A stretch of 28,946 nucleotides of DNA from a virus, in the IMG/VR virus record IMGVR_UViG_3300045999_010956, positions 1-28,946 of that record. One strand, given 5' to 3'. Numbering within the stretch: position 1 is the stretch's first letter; every line of letters begins with the position of its first letter. A program made the position numbers and the translations under genes. Positions 12,922 through 20,739 of the stretch are shown one piece after another. The notes beneath the pieces were generated by a model. It saw only the letters and a program-made list of their open reading frames with translations. It had not been told where the DNA came from and ran no database searches.

Positions 12922-14745
12922 ATGGCAGAAGATAATAAAGGTCTATTTTCAAATATTAATACTTTCTTTAAAAGAGCAACTGATGCACTAGATGCAACAA
13001 ATAATAGATTTGAACCACCGCAAGAAAAACAATTTATTAAAGCGGCATCTCAAGATGATGCGACAAAAACTGCTGTTGAAGATGGTGCTTTAAAATTTTA
13101 TAGAAATCAAAGTACTAAAATTGATAAAGGTAACGACCAAAGAAAATTAATGTACGAGTCGAGCAGAATGATGCTCTACTATGATTATCTTTCAATGGAT
13201 GGTTATCCAATTTTAGGAGCAGCACTTGATTTACTTTCTGAAGAAGCAACAACAACTAAAAGCGATACAGGTCAAATCTTAAATATTTATTGTTCATCTG
13301 ATAAAGTTAAAAAAGAACTTGAAAGGTTCTTTTATAAAGTTATGGATGTTAATACTAATTTATTTTATTGGTGTAGAAATATGTGCCAATATGGAGATAA
13401 TTTCGTATTCCTTGAATTATCAAAAGATAGAGGTGTTGTTGATTTTAGACAACTTGCATCACAATTTGTTGAGAGAAATGAAAAATACGATTCAAAACAA
13501 AGATTTAGAGCATTCTTTAAATATAAAGACCCTAACTCAGGTGGTGAAGAAGAATATTTGGATTATCAAGTAGCACATTTTAGATTATTAGGTACAGGTG
13601 ATAGACTTCCATATGGTTGTAGTGTTTATGAAAAAGTAAGAAGAACTTACAAACAACTTTTTATGATGGAAGATGCGATGATGGTTTATCGTATCACAAG
13701 AGCAGCAGAAAGAAGAATATATAAAGTACCTGTTGGTAATGTTCCTCCTGAAGATGTTCCACAAATTCTTGAAGCATTTGCAAACAATGTAAAGAAAAAG
13801 AAATTGGTTGACCCTAAAACAGGTGATATCAATTTTAAATATAATATTGCTTCAATGGATGAAGATATCTTTGTAGCAGATAGAGGTAATACTTCAGGTA
13901 ATTTTGTTGATACACTTCCAGGAGCATCTAATCTTGAAGCTATATCAGATATTAATTATCTTCGTGATAATTTATTTACAGGATTAGGTATTCATAAAAC
14001 ATTGCTTGGTTTTTCATCTGACCAAGCATCAGGAGAAGGTAAAAACTTATCAATGCTTGATATTCGTTTTGCAAGAAAAGTAAATCGTATTCAACAAGCA
14101 TTACTTGGTGAACTTAATAAAATAGCAATTGTACATTTAGGTTTACTTGGTGGTGATTATGAATCATATATTGATGATTTTAAATTATCACTTAATAATC
14201 CATCAACCGCTTCTGATTTATTACAACTTGAGATTTGGAAGTCAAAGTTAGAAGTATACGCACAAGCAACAACTCCAAATCAGAATTCAGGATTAAAACC
14301 AATGTCAGAACTTATGGCTAGAAAGAAATTTTTCCATATGTCTGAAGAAGATATTATTAATGACCTTCAAGAACAAATGCTTGAATCTAAAATTGGTGAA
14401 GAGGTTAAAGGTGCAGGAATGCTTCTTAAAACTTCAGGTGTCATGGATAAAATGATTAAGTATAAGAATGCAGGTTTTAAAATGGAAGGACAACCACAAC
14501 AAGGTGCTGAACAACAAATAGACAATAGTTTAGGTGGTGGACTAGGTGGTGGTGCTGACATGGGTGGCGGTGCGCCTCCGATGGGTGGCGGTCCTGAATT
14601 AGGTGGTGGTGCGCCTCCGATGGGTGGCGGTCCTGAATTAGGTGGTGGTGCGCCTCCTTCAGGAGGTGGTGCAGGTGGTGCAGGTTTTTTAAGTGAAGAA
14701 ATAATTAAAAAGACTAATGAATTGGATAAACTCTTAAAAGAATAA
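12922..14745 (+). CDS. Portal protein (T4 gp20-like)
   Basis: 607 residues (T4 gp20 is 524). Seen: DYLSMDGYPILGAALDLLSEEAT (about 89-111), WCRNMCQYGDNFVFLEL (about 150-166), ERRIYKVPVGNVPPEDV (mid-protein), VDTLPGASNLEAISDINYL and GEGKNLSMLDIRFARKVNRIQ, all in the order and style of T4-like portals. Twelve copies would form the vertex channel for DNA entry and exit and the neck attachment site. The C-terminal ~80 residues are an added Gly/Pro-rich tail with a 13-residue repeat, ending in a charged helix. LSEE near the end may be a processing site. Neighbours (terminase before, protease and capsid after) support the call. Confidence 0.92.
   Translation: MAEDNKGLFSNINTFFKRATDALDATNNRFEPPQEKQFIKAASQDDATKTAVEDGALKFYRNQSTKIDKGNDQRKLMYESSRMMLYYDYLSMDGYPILGAALDLLSEEATTTKSDTGQILNIYCSSDKVKKELERFFYKVMDVNTNLFYWCRNMCQYGDNFVFLELSKDRGVVDFRQLASQFVERNEKYDSKQRFRAFFKYKDPNSGGEEEYLDYQVAHFRLLGTGDRLPYGCSVYEKVRRTYKQLFMMEDAMMVYRITRAAERRIYKVPVGNVPPEDVPQILEAFANNVKKKKLVDPKTGDINFKYNIASMDEDIFVADRGNTSGNFVDTLPGASNLEAISDINYLRDNLFTGLGIHKTLLGFSSDQASGEGKNLSMLDIRFARKVNRIQQALLGELNKIAIVHLGLLGGDYESYIDDFKLSLNNPSTASDLLQLEIWKSKLEVYAQATTPNQNSGLKPMSELMARKKFFHMSEEDIINDLQEQMLESKIGEEVKGAGMLLKTSGVMDKMIKYKNAGFKMEGQPQQGAEQQIDNSLGGGLGGGADMGGGAPPMGGGPELGGGAPPMGGGPELGGGAPPSGGGAGGAGFLSEEIIKKTNELDKLLKE
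14572..14657 (+). repeat. 39-bp direct repeats in the portal C-terminus
   Basis: Two identical 39-bp units, 14572-14610 and 14611-14649, and the start of a third, encoding APPMGGGPELGGG. GC-rich against an AT-rich background; likely prone to slippage. Confidence 0.85.
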
Positions 14746-14753
14746 TAATTTAT

Positions 14754-14768
14754 ACTATTTATATTAAA
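14754..14768 (+). promoter_or_regulatory. Promoter-like motif before the 257-aa gene
   Basis: ACTATTTATATTAAA, exact match to the recurrent motif, ends 10 nt before the ATG at 14779. Confidence 0.6.
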
Positions 14769-14778
14769 CAAGAAAAAA

Positions 14779-15552
14779 ATGGTAAATTTTGGTAATGTCA
14801 AGTCAAAATTAAATAAAGCATATTCTCAAGATTTAATTGATAATACTACTAAGTATACAAAAATCTATGAATCTTTTTTAGGTACAGTTAAATCTTCACC
14901 AATTCTAATGTTAGAATATACGATTTATGAGAATTTAAGAAAAACAAATCTTGAGTATAATGAATCTTTGAGATTTATTGAGGCTAATATTTCTGCTTTA
15001 TCTAAGATTGATAAAAATGAATTGCTAAAAGAAAACAAAAAACTTGAAAAGTTTGACCTTAAAGAAATTAATTTATCTGAGGATAAACTTACACTAAATA
15101 AAAACATTGAGAATGTTATAAATGAAAGTGTTTTCAAAAAAGTTACTAATGTTAATAGATTACATGAATCAGTTAATTTTTTAATTGAATCATTAACAAG
15201 GAAAGAGGAAGAAAAATTAGTAAAAACCGATAAAAAATTTAATGTAAATAATATTTTTTTATTAGCCAAGAAAAAATTAGAAGAAAAGTTTTCAAACCTT
15301 CAAACAGATGAAATGGAAATTATTTCAAGTTTTATTAAAGGTGATGAAAAAAATAAAAAAACAGTATTTGAAAATTATAAAAAAAGTACAAAAAATTTCT
15401 TGCTTAAAGAAAAAGATAGTATTAGTTCAGAAGTATTATCGGAATCTTTTAATTTCATTGACTCCTTAGAATATACAAACGATACAGCATTAAATAATTT
15501 GTCCAAACTTTTTGAAATTAAAAATTTAAATTCAAATAATAGTAATGAGTAA
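14779..15552 (+). CDS. Hypothetical protein between portal and protease (257 aa), candidate prohead core protein
   Basis: 257 residues, almost entirely charged helix (Lys/Glu/Asn/Leu-rich), no Trp. It carries several [L/I]xES sites: INES near 113, LHES near 128, LIES near 135 and LSES near 220, fitting the T4 gp21 rule. In T4 the two small core proteins gp67 and gp68 lie in the same interval between portal and protease, so this is a positional analogue, although much larger and without visible similarity. It overlaps the protease gene by 8 nt, suggesting coupled translation. Confidence 0.7.
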   Translation: MVNFGNVKSKLNKAYSQDLIDNTTKYTKIYESFLGTVKSSPILMLEYTIYENLRKTNLEYNESLRFIEANISALSKIDKNELLKENKKLEKFDLKEINLSEDKLTLNKNIENVINESVFKKVTNVNRLHESVNFLIESLTRKEEEKLVKTDKKFNVNNIFLLAKKKLEEKFSNLQTDEMEIISSFIKGDEKNKKTVFENYKKSTKNFLLKEKDSISSEVLSESFNFIDSLEYTNDTALNNLSKLFEIKNLNSNNSNE

Positions 15553-16246
15553 TATACAACTACTAACAGAAGGACAAGAAGGGTACGGTTTACTAGTAGA
15601 AACTGATGCAGGTCTTATAAGTAGCGATTTAACAAATCGTAATAGAAAAATTTTTGAGGACTTAAACCTTAGAGCAAAAAGAGATGACTTTGATGGTCAT
15701 TTTTATATTGATTGCAAACTTCAAGAAGCAGATGTGCTAAATAGAAATGGAAGGGTATATCCTAGAGCAATATTAGAAAAACAAATAAATGAATATCAAA
15801 AATTAATTAATGACTATGCTGCAATTAATGAAGCCGACCACCCCGAATCCGTTACAATATCATTACAAAACATTTCTCATAGGATTGCAAAAACATGGTG
15901 GTCAAATAATGCTGTTTATGGAACACTTGATATTATTGTTAGTGATTCATTTCTAAGAGAAGGTCTTGGTTGGACCATTGGCGATAAGATTGCTCTTTAT
16001 TTACAAAGAAATCTTAAACTTGGTATTTCATCAAGAGGGTTAGGTAGTGTAAAAAAAGTAGGTGGAAAAAATATTGTTCAAGATGATTTTGAACTTATAT
16101 GTTTTGACCTTGTTGCTACACCTTCTACACCTAATGCTTATCTATTTTTAGAAACAAAAGATGATACATTAAAAGAATCTGTTCAAGAATCAAACAATAA
16201 TGTAAAAAAATATGATGATTCGATAAGAAAAATTATTGGTAACTAA
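15545..16246 (+). CDS. Prohead maturation protease (T4 gp21-like)
   Basis: 233 residues (T4 gp21 is 212). Substrate-cleft motif NRNGRVYPR (66-74), catalytic His99 in EADHPES, Ser162/163 in LGISSRG, and a likely third residue Asp188 in ICFDLVATPST fit the T4 gp21-type herpesvirus-assemblin-like serine protease fold. It would be built into the prohead core and would cleave core, capsid and packaged proteins after [L/I]xE. Two sites of that kind are in the protein itself: LTEG (7-10) and LKES (209-212), consistent with self-processing at both ends. It follows the 257-residue gene with an 8-nt overlap and precedes the scaffold. Confidence 0.93.
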   Translation: MSNIQLLTEGQEGYGLLVETDAGLISSDLTNRNRKIFEDLNLRAKRDDFDGHFYIDCKLQEADVLNRNGRVYPRAILEKQINEYQKLINDYAAINEADHPESVTISLQNISHRIAKTWWSNNAVYGTLDIIVSDSFLREGLGWTIGDKIALYLQRNLKLGISSRGLGSVKKVGGKNIVQDDFELICFDLVATPSTPNAYLFLETKDDTLKESVQESNNNVKKYDDSIRKIIGN

Positions 16247-16253
16247 TTTTTTT

Positions 16254-16268
16254 ACTAATTAAATATGA
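16254..16268 (+). promoter_or_regulatory. Weak promoter-like motif before the scaffold gene
   Basis: ACTAATTAAATATGA matches the first 11 positions of the recurrent motif and diverges after; it lies 13 nt before the ATG at 16282. Confidence 0.3.
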
Positions 16269-16281
16269 ATAATAAAATAAA

Positions 16282-18849
16282 ATGAGTAATAAAAAATCTT
16301 TATTGCAAGACAGTTTGCAAGAACTTGAAAATATCAAAAACGAATCTTTGGAATTAGCCAAAGAACAGTTGATTAATGAAAGTGCTGACTTGCTAGAAAA
16401 AAAATCTGCTGCACTATTTGAAAAATTAATTTCTGAAGAAGTTGGTGAGTTTGGTGATATATCTGATGATTATGATGAAGATGAATCTGATGATTATGAT
16501 GAAGAATCTGATGATTATGATAAAGAATCTGATGAAGAACCATTTAATATTGATGAACCTGAAGAACCAGAAATGTCTTTAGATGAAATGTTAGAAAAAT
16601 TAACAGAACCAAAAGAAAAAACTCTTGATGAAATCTTAGCCGAAATTAAAAATTCTGAAGGTATGTATGATGATGAAGAATCTGAAGATGATTCTTCTGA
16701 GGAAGAATATGATGATGAATCTGAGGATGATGAAGAAGAATCTATGGATGATGAAGAAATGTCTTTAGAAGATTTAAAAGATGCTGCTGAAAGAATGGGT
16801 CTTAAATTAGTAAAAGATACTGAAGATGGTGAAGAAGAACTAGAAGATAGTGAAGATGATGAAGAAGAACTAGAAGATACTGATATTGAATTCGATGATG
16901 AAGAATCCGATGAAGATGATGAAGATGATGAATTCATGGATGTTGAAGTTGATGATAAAGTATTAGCAGAATCAAAAAATAAAAAAAGTGTTGATGCTTC
17001 TTACTTAAAGGATGTAGATAATTATAAATGGTTTATTGTTGATGAAAAAAAGAAAAAAGCAGTAAGCGGATGGGAATCTCAATCTGATGCAAAAGATGCA
17101 CTTTCTGATTACGATGGAGACCCTAACTTCAAAGTTGTTGCTTTAAAAACTTTACTTTCTAAGGGCATTAAAGACCCAAGACCAGATTTTAAAAATCCTA
17201 AAAAAATAAATGAAAATAAAAATATGAAAAATAATAGAAAAGAGGCTCTTAAAGATTTAAGAGATGTTAGTTTTAATAGACTTGTTGAGGCATATTACAA
17301 TATGAATGAAAGTGATGCCTTTATTGTCAAAGAAGGAGAGGATGATTTTTATGCACCTGACCCTGATTCAGCATATGAAGATAGATTTGATATTGGTCAT
17401 GAGCATGAAGGTAGTTGGATGGATGAACCACAAGATGATGATGACTATGAAGCGGATGAGCCAGAAGATGAGGATGAAATGGATGAAATGTATGGCATGG
17501 ATGAAATGTATGGCATGGATGAAATGAATTACATGGATGAAGAAGATACTCTTTATGAAGTTAATTTCCCTGAAAGTGAACCACCATCTTTAACTGATGA
17601 AGAACTTAATGAAATGCTTGCTGACATGGATATGGAAGAAGGAATGGATATGGAAAGAGGAATGGGTATGAGAGGTAAAATGGGTATGGAAAGAAATAAA
17701 GGAAATCGTAATGATGATTTTATGGAAAAAGATATGTTTGAAGACCTTACTATGGAAGAACTTGAAGAAATTAAAGAAATGCTTGATGGAGATGATATGG
17801 AATCGAAAGGTTCTCATCAAGGTAAAATGCATAGCCCAAAAGATGATTTTTCGAGTGAAGAAGATATTGAAAGAATGATTTCTGAAATGGAAGCAGATGA
17901 AATGGAAGAATCAAGTTTAAGAAATGATGCTACCAAGAAAAACCGTGGTAATCGAGGTGCTATGCCCCCTAGTGGTAGACCTCATCGTCAATCAGGAATT
18001 CTTGAAGAAGAAATGATGGATGGAGATGAAGAACAACTTGATGAATTTTTTAGTGGCTTAAAAGGTGCTTTTGGACAAGCTGCTGCTGGTATTAGTAAAC
18101 TTGGTTCAACAGCTAAACAAGCTGTTGGTAAATATGCTGCCGAAATTGGACAAGCATATAATAGTGCTGAAGTTAGTAATGAAGTTAAAAAACTTGAAAC
18201 TCTTGCAATGAATTTGGGTAAACAAGTTGGTGCTTTAAATTCTAGACTTCAAAAAGCAGGAAAACAACCATTACCTGCTGCTAGTTTGCTTATGACACTT
18301 ACTAATCAAATTAGAAGTGGTGGTAATATTTCACTTGCAAGTAAAAATATTGGGCAAACACAAGCACAACCACAAGGTCAAGCACAAGGTCAACCAATGC
18401 AAGAAGATGGTGACTATACATTACAAGAACAAGTTAAAAAACTTAAACAAGAAAATAAAGCCTTAAATGAAGGTTTTGTGAATAAAGTTAAATCATTAGA
18501 GAATAAAGTCTATGATGTAACAATTAGTGCATTGAAAGCAGGATTTGTAAACAAGTTTTTACTTGAGCATCCTTTAAGAGAAAACGAAAAATTAGAAATT
18601 ATTCATCGTTTCTCAAACGCACAAACTAAAGAACAAATTAAAGAAACTTATATTTCATTAACAAATGAGTTTGCAAAAGGGCAAACAGTTAAAGATGGTT
18701 CAATGTTGAATGAATCAGTACAAAATAAAGTTGGTAAAGTTCATAGAACTGACAATGCAGTTGTTAGAGAAAAGAACTTAATGAACGAAAATGATGAATC
18801 CAATAGGTTTAAACAATTACTTAACTATAATTTTAATAAGAAAAAATAA
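16282..18849 (+). CDS. Very acidic prohead core/scaffold protein (T4 gp22 position)
   Basis: 855 residues, about three times T4 gp22 (269). Residues 1-50 are helical with INES (31-34). Residues 55-225 are Asp/Glu/Ser tracts. Residues 245-300 hold a small domain (YKWFIVDEKKKKAVSGW ... NFKVVALKTLL) resembling the repeat in the 816-residue protein, preceded by LAES (228-231). Residues 340-545 are Met/Asp/Glu-rich with an 18-bp repeat. Residues 585-700 are Ala/Gly/Gln-rich helix. Residues 715-800 are a coiled coil (EQVKKLKQENKALNEGFVNKVKSLE) typical of scaffolds. LNEG (728-731) and LNES (809-812) are further candidate cleavage sites. Location between protease and capsid gene is that of gp22, the major core protein degraded during head maturation. 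Orthology is by position and composition. Confidence 0.8.
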   Translation: MSNKKSLLQDSLQELENIKNESLELAKEQLINESADLLEKKSAALFEKLISEEVGEFGDISDDYDEDESDDYDEESDDYDKESDEEPFNIDEPEEPEMSLDEMLEKLTEPKEKTLDEILAEIKNSEGMYDDEESEDDSSEEEYDDESEDDEEESMDDEEMSLEDLKDAAERMGLKLVKDTEDGEEELEDSEDDEEELEDTDIEFDDEESDEDDEDDEFMDVEVDDKVLAESKNKKSVDASYLKDVDNYKWFIVDEKKKKAVSGWESQSDAKDALSDYDGDPNFKVVALKTLLSKGIKDPRPDFKNPKKINENKNMKNNRKEALKDLRDVSFNRLVEAYYNMNESDAFIVKEGEDDFYAPDPDSAYEDRFDIGHEHEGSWMDEPQDDDDYEADEPEDEDEMDEMYGMDEMYGMDEMNYMDEEDTLYEVNFPESEPPSLTDEELNEMLADMDMEEGMDMERGMGMRGKMGMERNKGNRNDDFMEKDMFEDLTMEELEEIKEMLDGDDMESKGSHQGKMHSPKDDFSSEEDIERMISEMEADEMEESSLRNDATKKNRGNRGAMPPSGRPHRQSGILEEEMMDGDEEQLDEFFSGLKGAFGQAAAGISKLGSTAKQAVGKYAAEIGQAYNSAEVSNEVKKLETLAMNLGKQVGALNSRLQKAGKQPLPAASLLMTLTNQIRSGGNISLASKNIGQTQAQPQGQAQGQPMQEDGDYTLQEQVKKLKQENKALNEGFVNKVKSLENKVYDVTISALKAGFVNKFLLEHPLRENEKLEIIHRFSNAQTKEQIKETYISLTNEFAKGQTVKDGSMLNESVQNKVGKVHRTDNAVVREKNLMNENDESNRFKQLLNYNFNKKK
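17482..17535 (+). repeat. 18-bp tandem repeat (DEMYGM coding)
   Basis: Two identical 18-bp units gatgaaatgtatggcatg (17482-17499 and 17500-17517) and a diverged third (17518-17535) in the scaffold gene. Confidence 0.8.
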
Positions 18850-18866
18850 AAAACAGAATTTTTCTT

Positions 18867-18881
18867 ACTATTTAAATTAAA
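18867..18881 (+). promoter_or_regulatory. Promoter-like motif before the major capsid gene
   Basis: ACTATTTAAATTAAA, exact match to the recurrent motif, ends 11 nt before the ATG at 18893, followed by an A-rich leader with no Shine-Dalgarno sequence. Confidence 0.65.
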
Positions 18882-18892
18882 CAAAAAAAATT

Positions 18893-20668
18893 ATGTACGG
18901 AATTACCGAAATTTTAAATTCAGGAAAAGTTGGACAGGAGTACAAGCAACTTCGTGAACAACGTGAATTGATTACCGAAAAATGGAATCAATTCGGATTG
19001 CTAGATGGCCTTGAGGGGTCTATGGCAGAAAACATCGCTCAGTTATATGAGAACCAAGCGTCTTACCTAATCAATGAATCAACTGATGCTACATCTTCAG
19101 GTTCATTTGAGACAGTTGCGTTTCCAATCATCAGACGAGTTTTCCAAAAATTGCTTGCAAATGAAATCGTATCAGTTCAGGCTATGAATATGCCAATTGG
19201 TCGTTTGTATTTCATTAACCCTAAAATCTCTGTTAGAACTAACAATAACACCCAACATAGTGCATTTGATGGTGTTTATTCTAATGCTGCTGCTAACTAT
19301 AATTCAACTTTCCCTTATGCAAAATCAGCAGGTACTACTTACCAAACCACTTCATTGTATGATTCATTCTACAATAATGGTAGTGATTTTGATGATATTG
19401 GTGGTCTTTTTGACAGAACTAAAGGTAGAGTTAATCCTAGGTCTATTGCTGCTGCTACAATCGTTTCAGGTACTCCAGGTGGTGCAAATGGTTCACCAAG
19501 AGTTTTAGTTAAATTCTCAGGATTTACTATTACCAATGAAGGTAAGTTATCAGGCCCAATTGGTAATCCTGTTGATACTGAATCATTCTTAATGAGTTTA
19601 AAAATTACAGCAACTTCTGCTTTAACTTCTCAGGCTGATGGTTCAACTATCATTGCAGCAGGTGACCCAATTCCTTTTAGACTTCCAATGCAAGCTTATG
19701 CAAAAGAAATCGTTGCTAAAGGAACTGATTTTATTATTGTTGAGTTAATTCTTAACTCACCTATAAGTGGTGGAACAGTTTATGGTTCAAATACTTATGG
19801 TACAGGTACTTTTACAGGTTTAAAATCTGCGGCTGCATTTACTGCTGCTAACCTTACTGCTACTTGGAAAGAATACTCTTCTATGGAAGAAGATGCTGAA
19901 ATTCCTCAAGTAACCTTTACTTTTGATTTCATTGACGTTTCTGTTGAAAAGAGAATGTTAGGTGCTACCTTCACTCCTGAACTTCAGCAAGACGTTAACG
20001 CTTTCCACTCAATTGATGTTGAGGCTGAATTAACTGCTCTTCTTTCTGAAGTTGTTTCAGGTGAAATTGATAGAGAAATTCTAAGAGACCTTCGCAAATC
20101 TGCTTCACATGTTGAAGTTTTTGATTACGCAGCATTTGATAGAAGATTTAATAATGTTGGTGCAGGTTTTGCAATTACTCGTAAAGATTACAACCAAGAG
20201 TTGATTACTAAGATTAATCAAATCTCTGCTCGTATCATGAAATTTACTCTTCGTGGTGGTGCAAATTGGGTTGTATGTTCTCCTGAAATTGCTGCTGTTC
20301 TTAATGACCTTGAGTACTTCCATGCTACTGATGCTTCTGCTGAAGAAACTAAGTTCTCTTTAGGTATTGAAAAAGTTGGTTCAGTTGCTAACAGATACAC
20401 AGTATATGTTGATGCTTATGCTCCTGCTGGTGTTGTTCTTGTAGGACACAAAGGAGATTCAATCTTCCACGCAGGTTACATCTACGCTCCATATGTACCG
20501 TTGATGCTTATGCCTAAAACCATTAACCCTGCTGACTTCAAACCTGTAATGGGCATCATGACTCGTTATGCGAAGAAAGTTGTTAACAACAGGTTCTATG
20601 GTAAAGTATTGGTACAAGGTTTACCAAGTGCTTCTCCTTCTGAATTCATGTTAGATACAATTAACTAA
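18893..20668 (+). CDS. Major capsid protein (T4 gp23-like)
   Basis: 591 residues (T4 gp23 is 521). Seen: LLDGLEGSMAENIAQLYENQ (about 36-55), FPIIRRVFQKLLANEIVSVQ (about 77-96) then AMNMPIGRLYF, and FTPELQQDVNAFHSIDVEAE with LTALLSEVVSGEIDREIL, all classic gp23 signatures. LINE-S at 59-63 aligns with the known gp23 cleavage LTE-A at residue 65, so the mature protein probably begins at Ser63. Extra length lies mainly in the 110-310 region, possibly an insertion domain. Compared with neighbours it uses more C-ending codons (aac, atc, ttc, tac), as expected for the most abundant virion protein. It has its own promoter-like motif and a terminator right after. Confidence 0.96.
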   Translation: MYGITEILNSGKVGQEYKQLREQRELITEKWNQFGLLDGLEGSMAENIAQLYENQASYLINESTDATSSGSFETVAFPIIRRVFQKLLANEIVSVQAMNMPIGRLYFINPKISVRTNNNTQHSAFDGVYSNAAANYNSTFPYAKSAGTTYQTTSLYDSFYNNGSDFDDIGGLFDRTKGRVNPRSIAAATIVSGTPGGANGSPRVLVKFSGFTITNEGKLSGPIGNPVDTESFLMSLKITATSALTSQADGSTIIAAGDPIPFRLPMQAYAKEIVAKGTDFIIVELILNSPISGGTVYGSNTYGTGTFTGLKSAAAFTAANLTATWKEYSSMEEDAEIPQVTFTFDFIDVSVEKRMLGATFTPELQQDVNAFHSIDVEAELTALLSEVVSGEIDREILRDLRKSASHVEVFDYAAFDRRFNNVGAGFAITRKDYNQELITKINQISARIMKFTLRGGANWVVCSPEIAAVLNDLEYFHATDASAEETKFSLGIEKVGSVANRYTVYVDAYAPAGVVLVGHKGDSIFHAGYIYAPYVPLMLMPKTINPADFKPVMGIMTRYAKKVVNNRFYGKVLVQGLPSASPSEFMLDTIN

Positions 20669-20692
20669 TCTAATTTAGAATAAAAAATTAAG

Positions 20693-20720
20693 AGGGTGGA
20701 TTTATTCCACCCTTTTTTTT
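20693..20720 (+). terminator. Intrinsic terminator after the major capsid gene
   Basis: An 8-bp perfect GC-rich stem AGGGTGGA / TCCACCCT (20693-20700, 20706-20713) with a 5-nt loop and a run of eight T (20713-20720), 24 nt after the capsid stop codon. Confidence 0.92.
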
Positions 20721-20722
20721 AT

Positions 20723-20737
20723 ACTATTTACAATAAA
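20723..20737 (+). promoter_or_regulatory. Promoter-like motif right after the terminator
   Basis: ACTATTTACAATAAA, one mismatch to the recurrent motif, begins 2 nt after the terminator T-run and ends 2 nt before the ATG at 20740. A new transcript starting here would be nearly leaderless. Confidence 0.6.
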
Positions 20738-20739
20738 AA

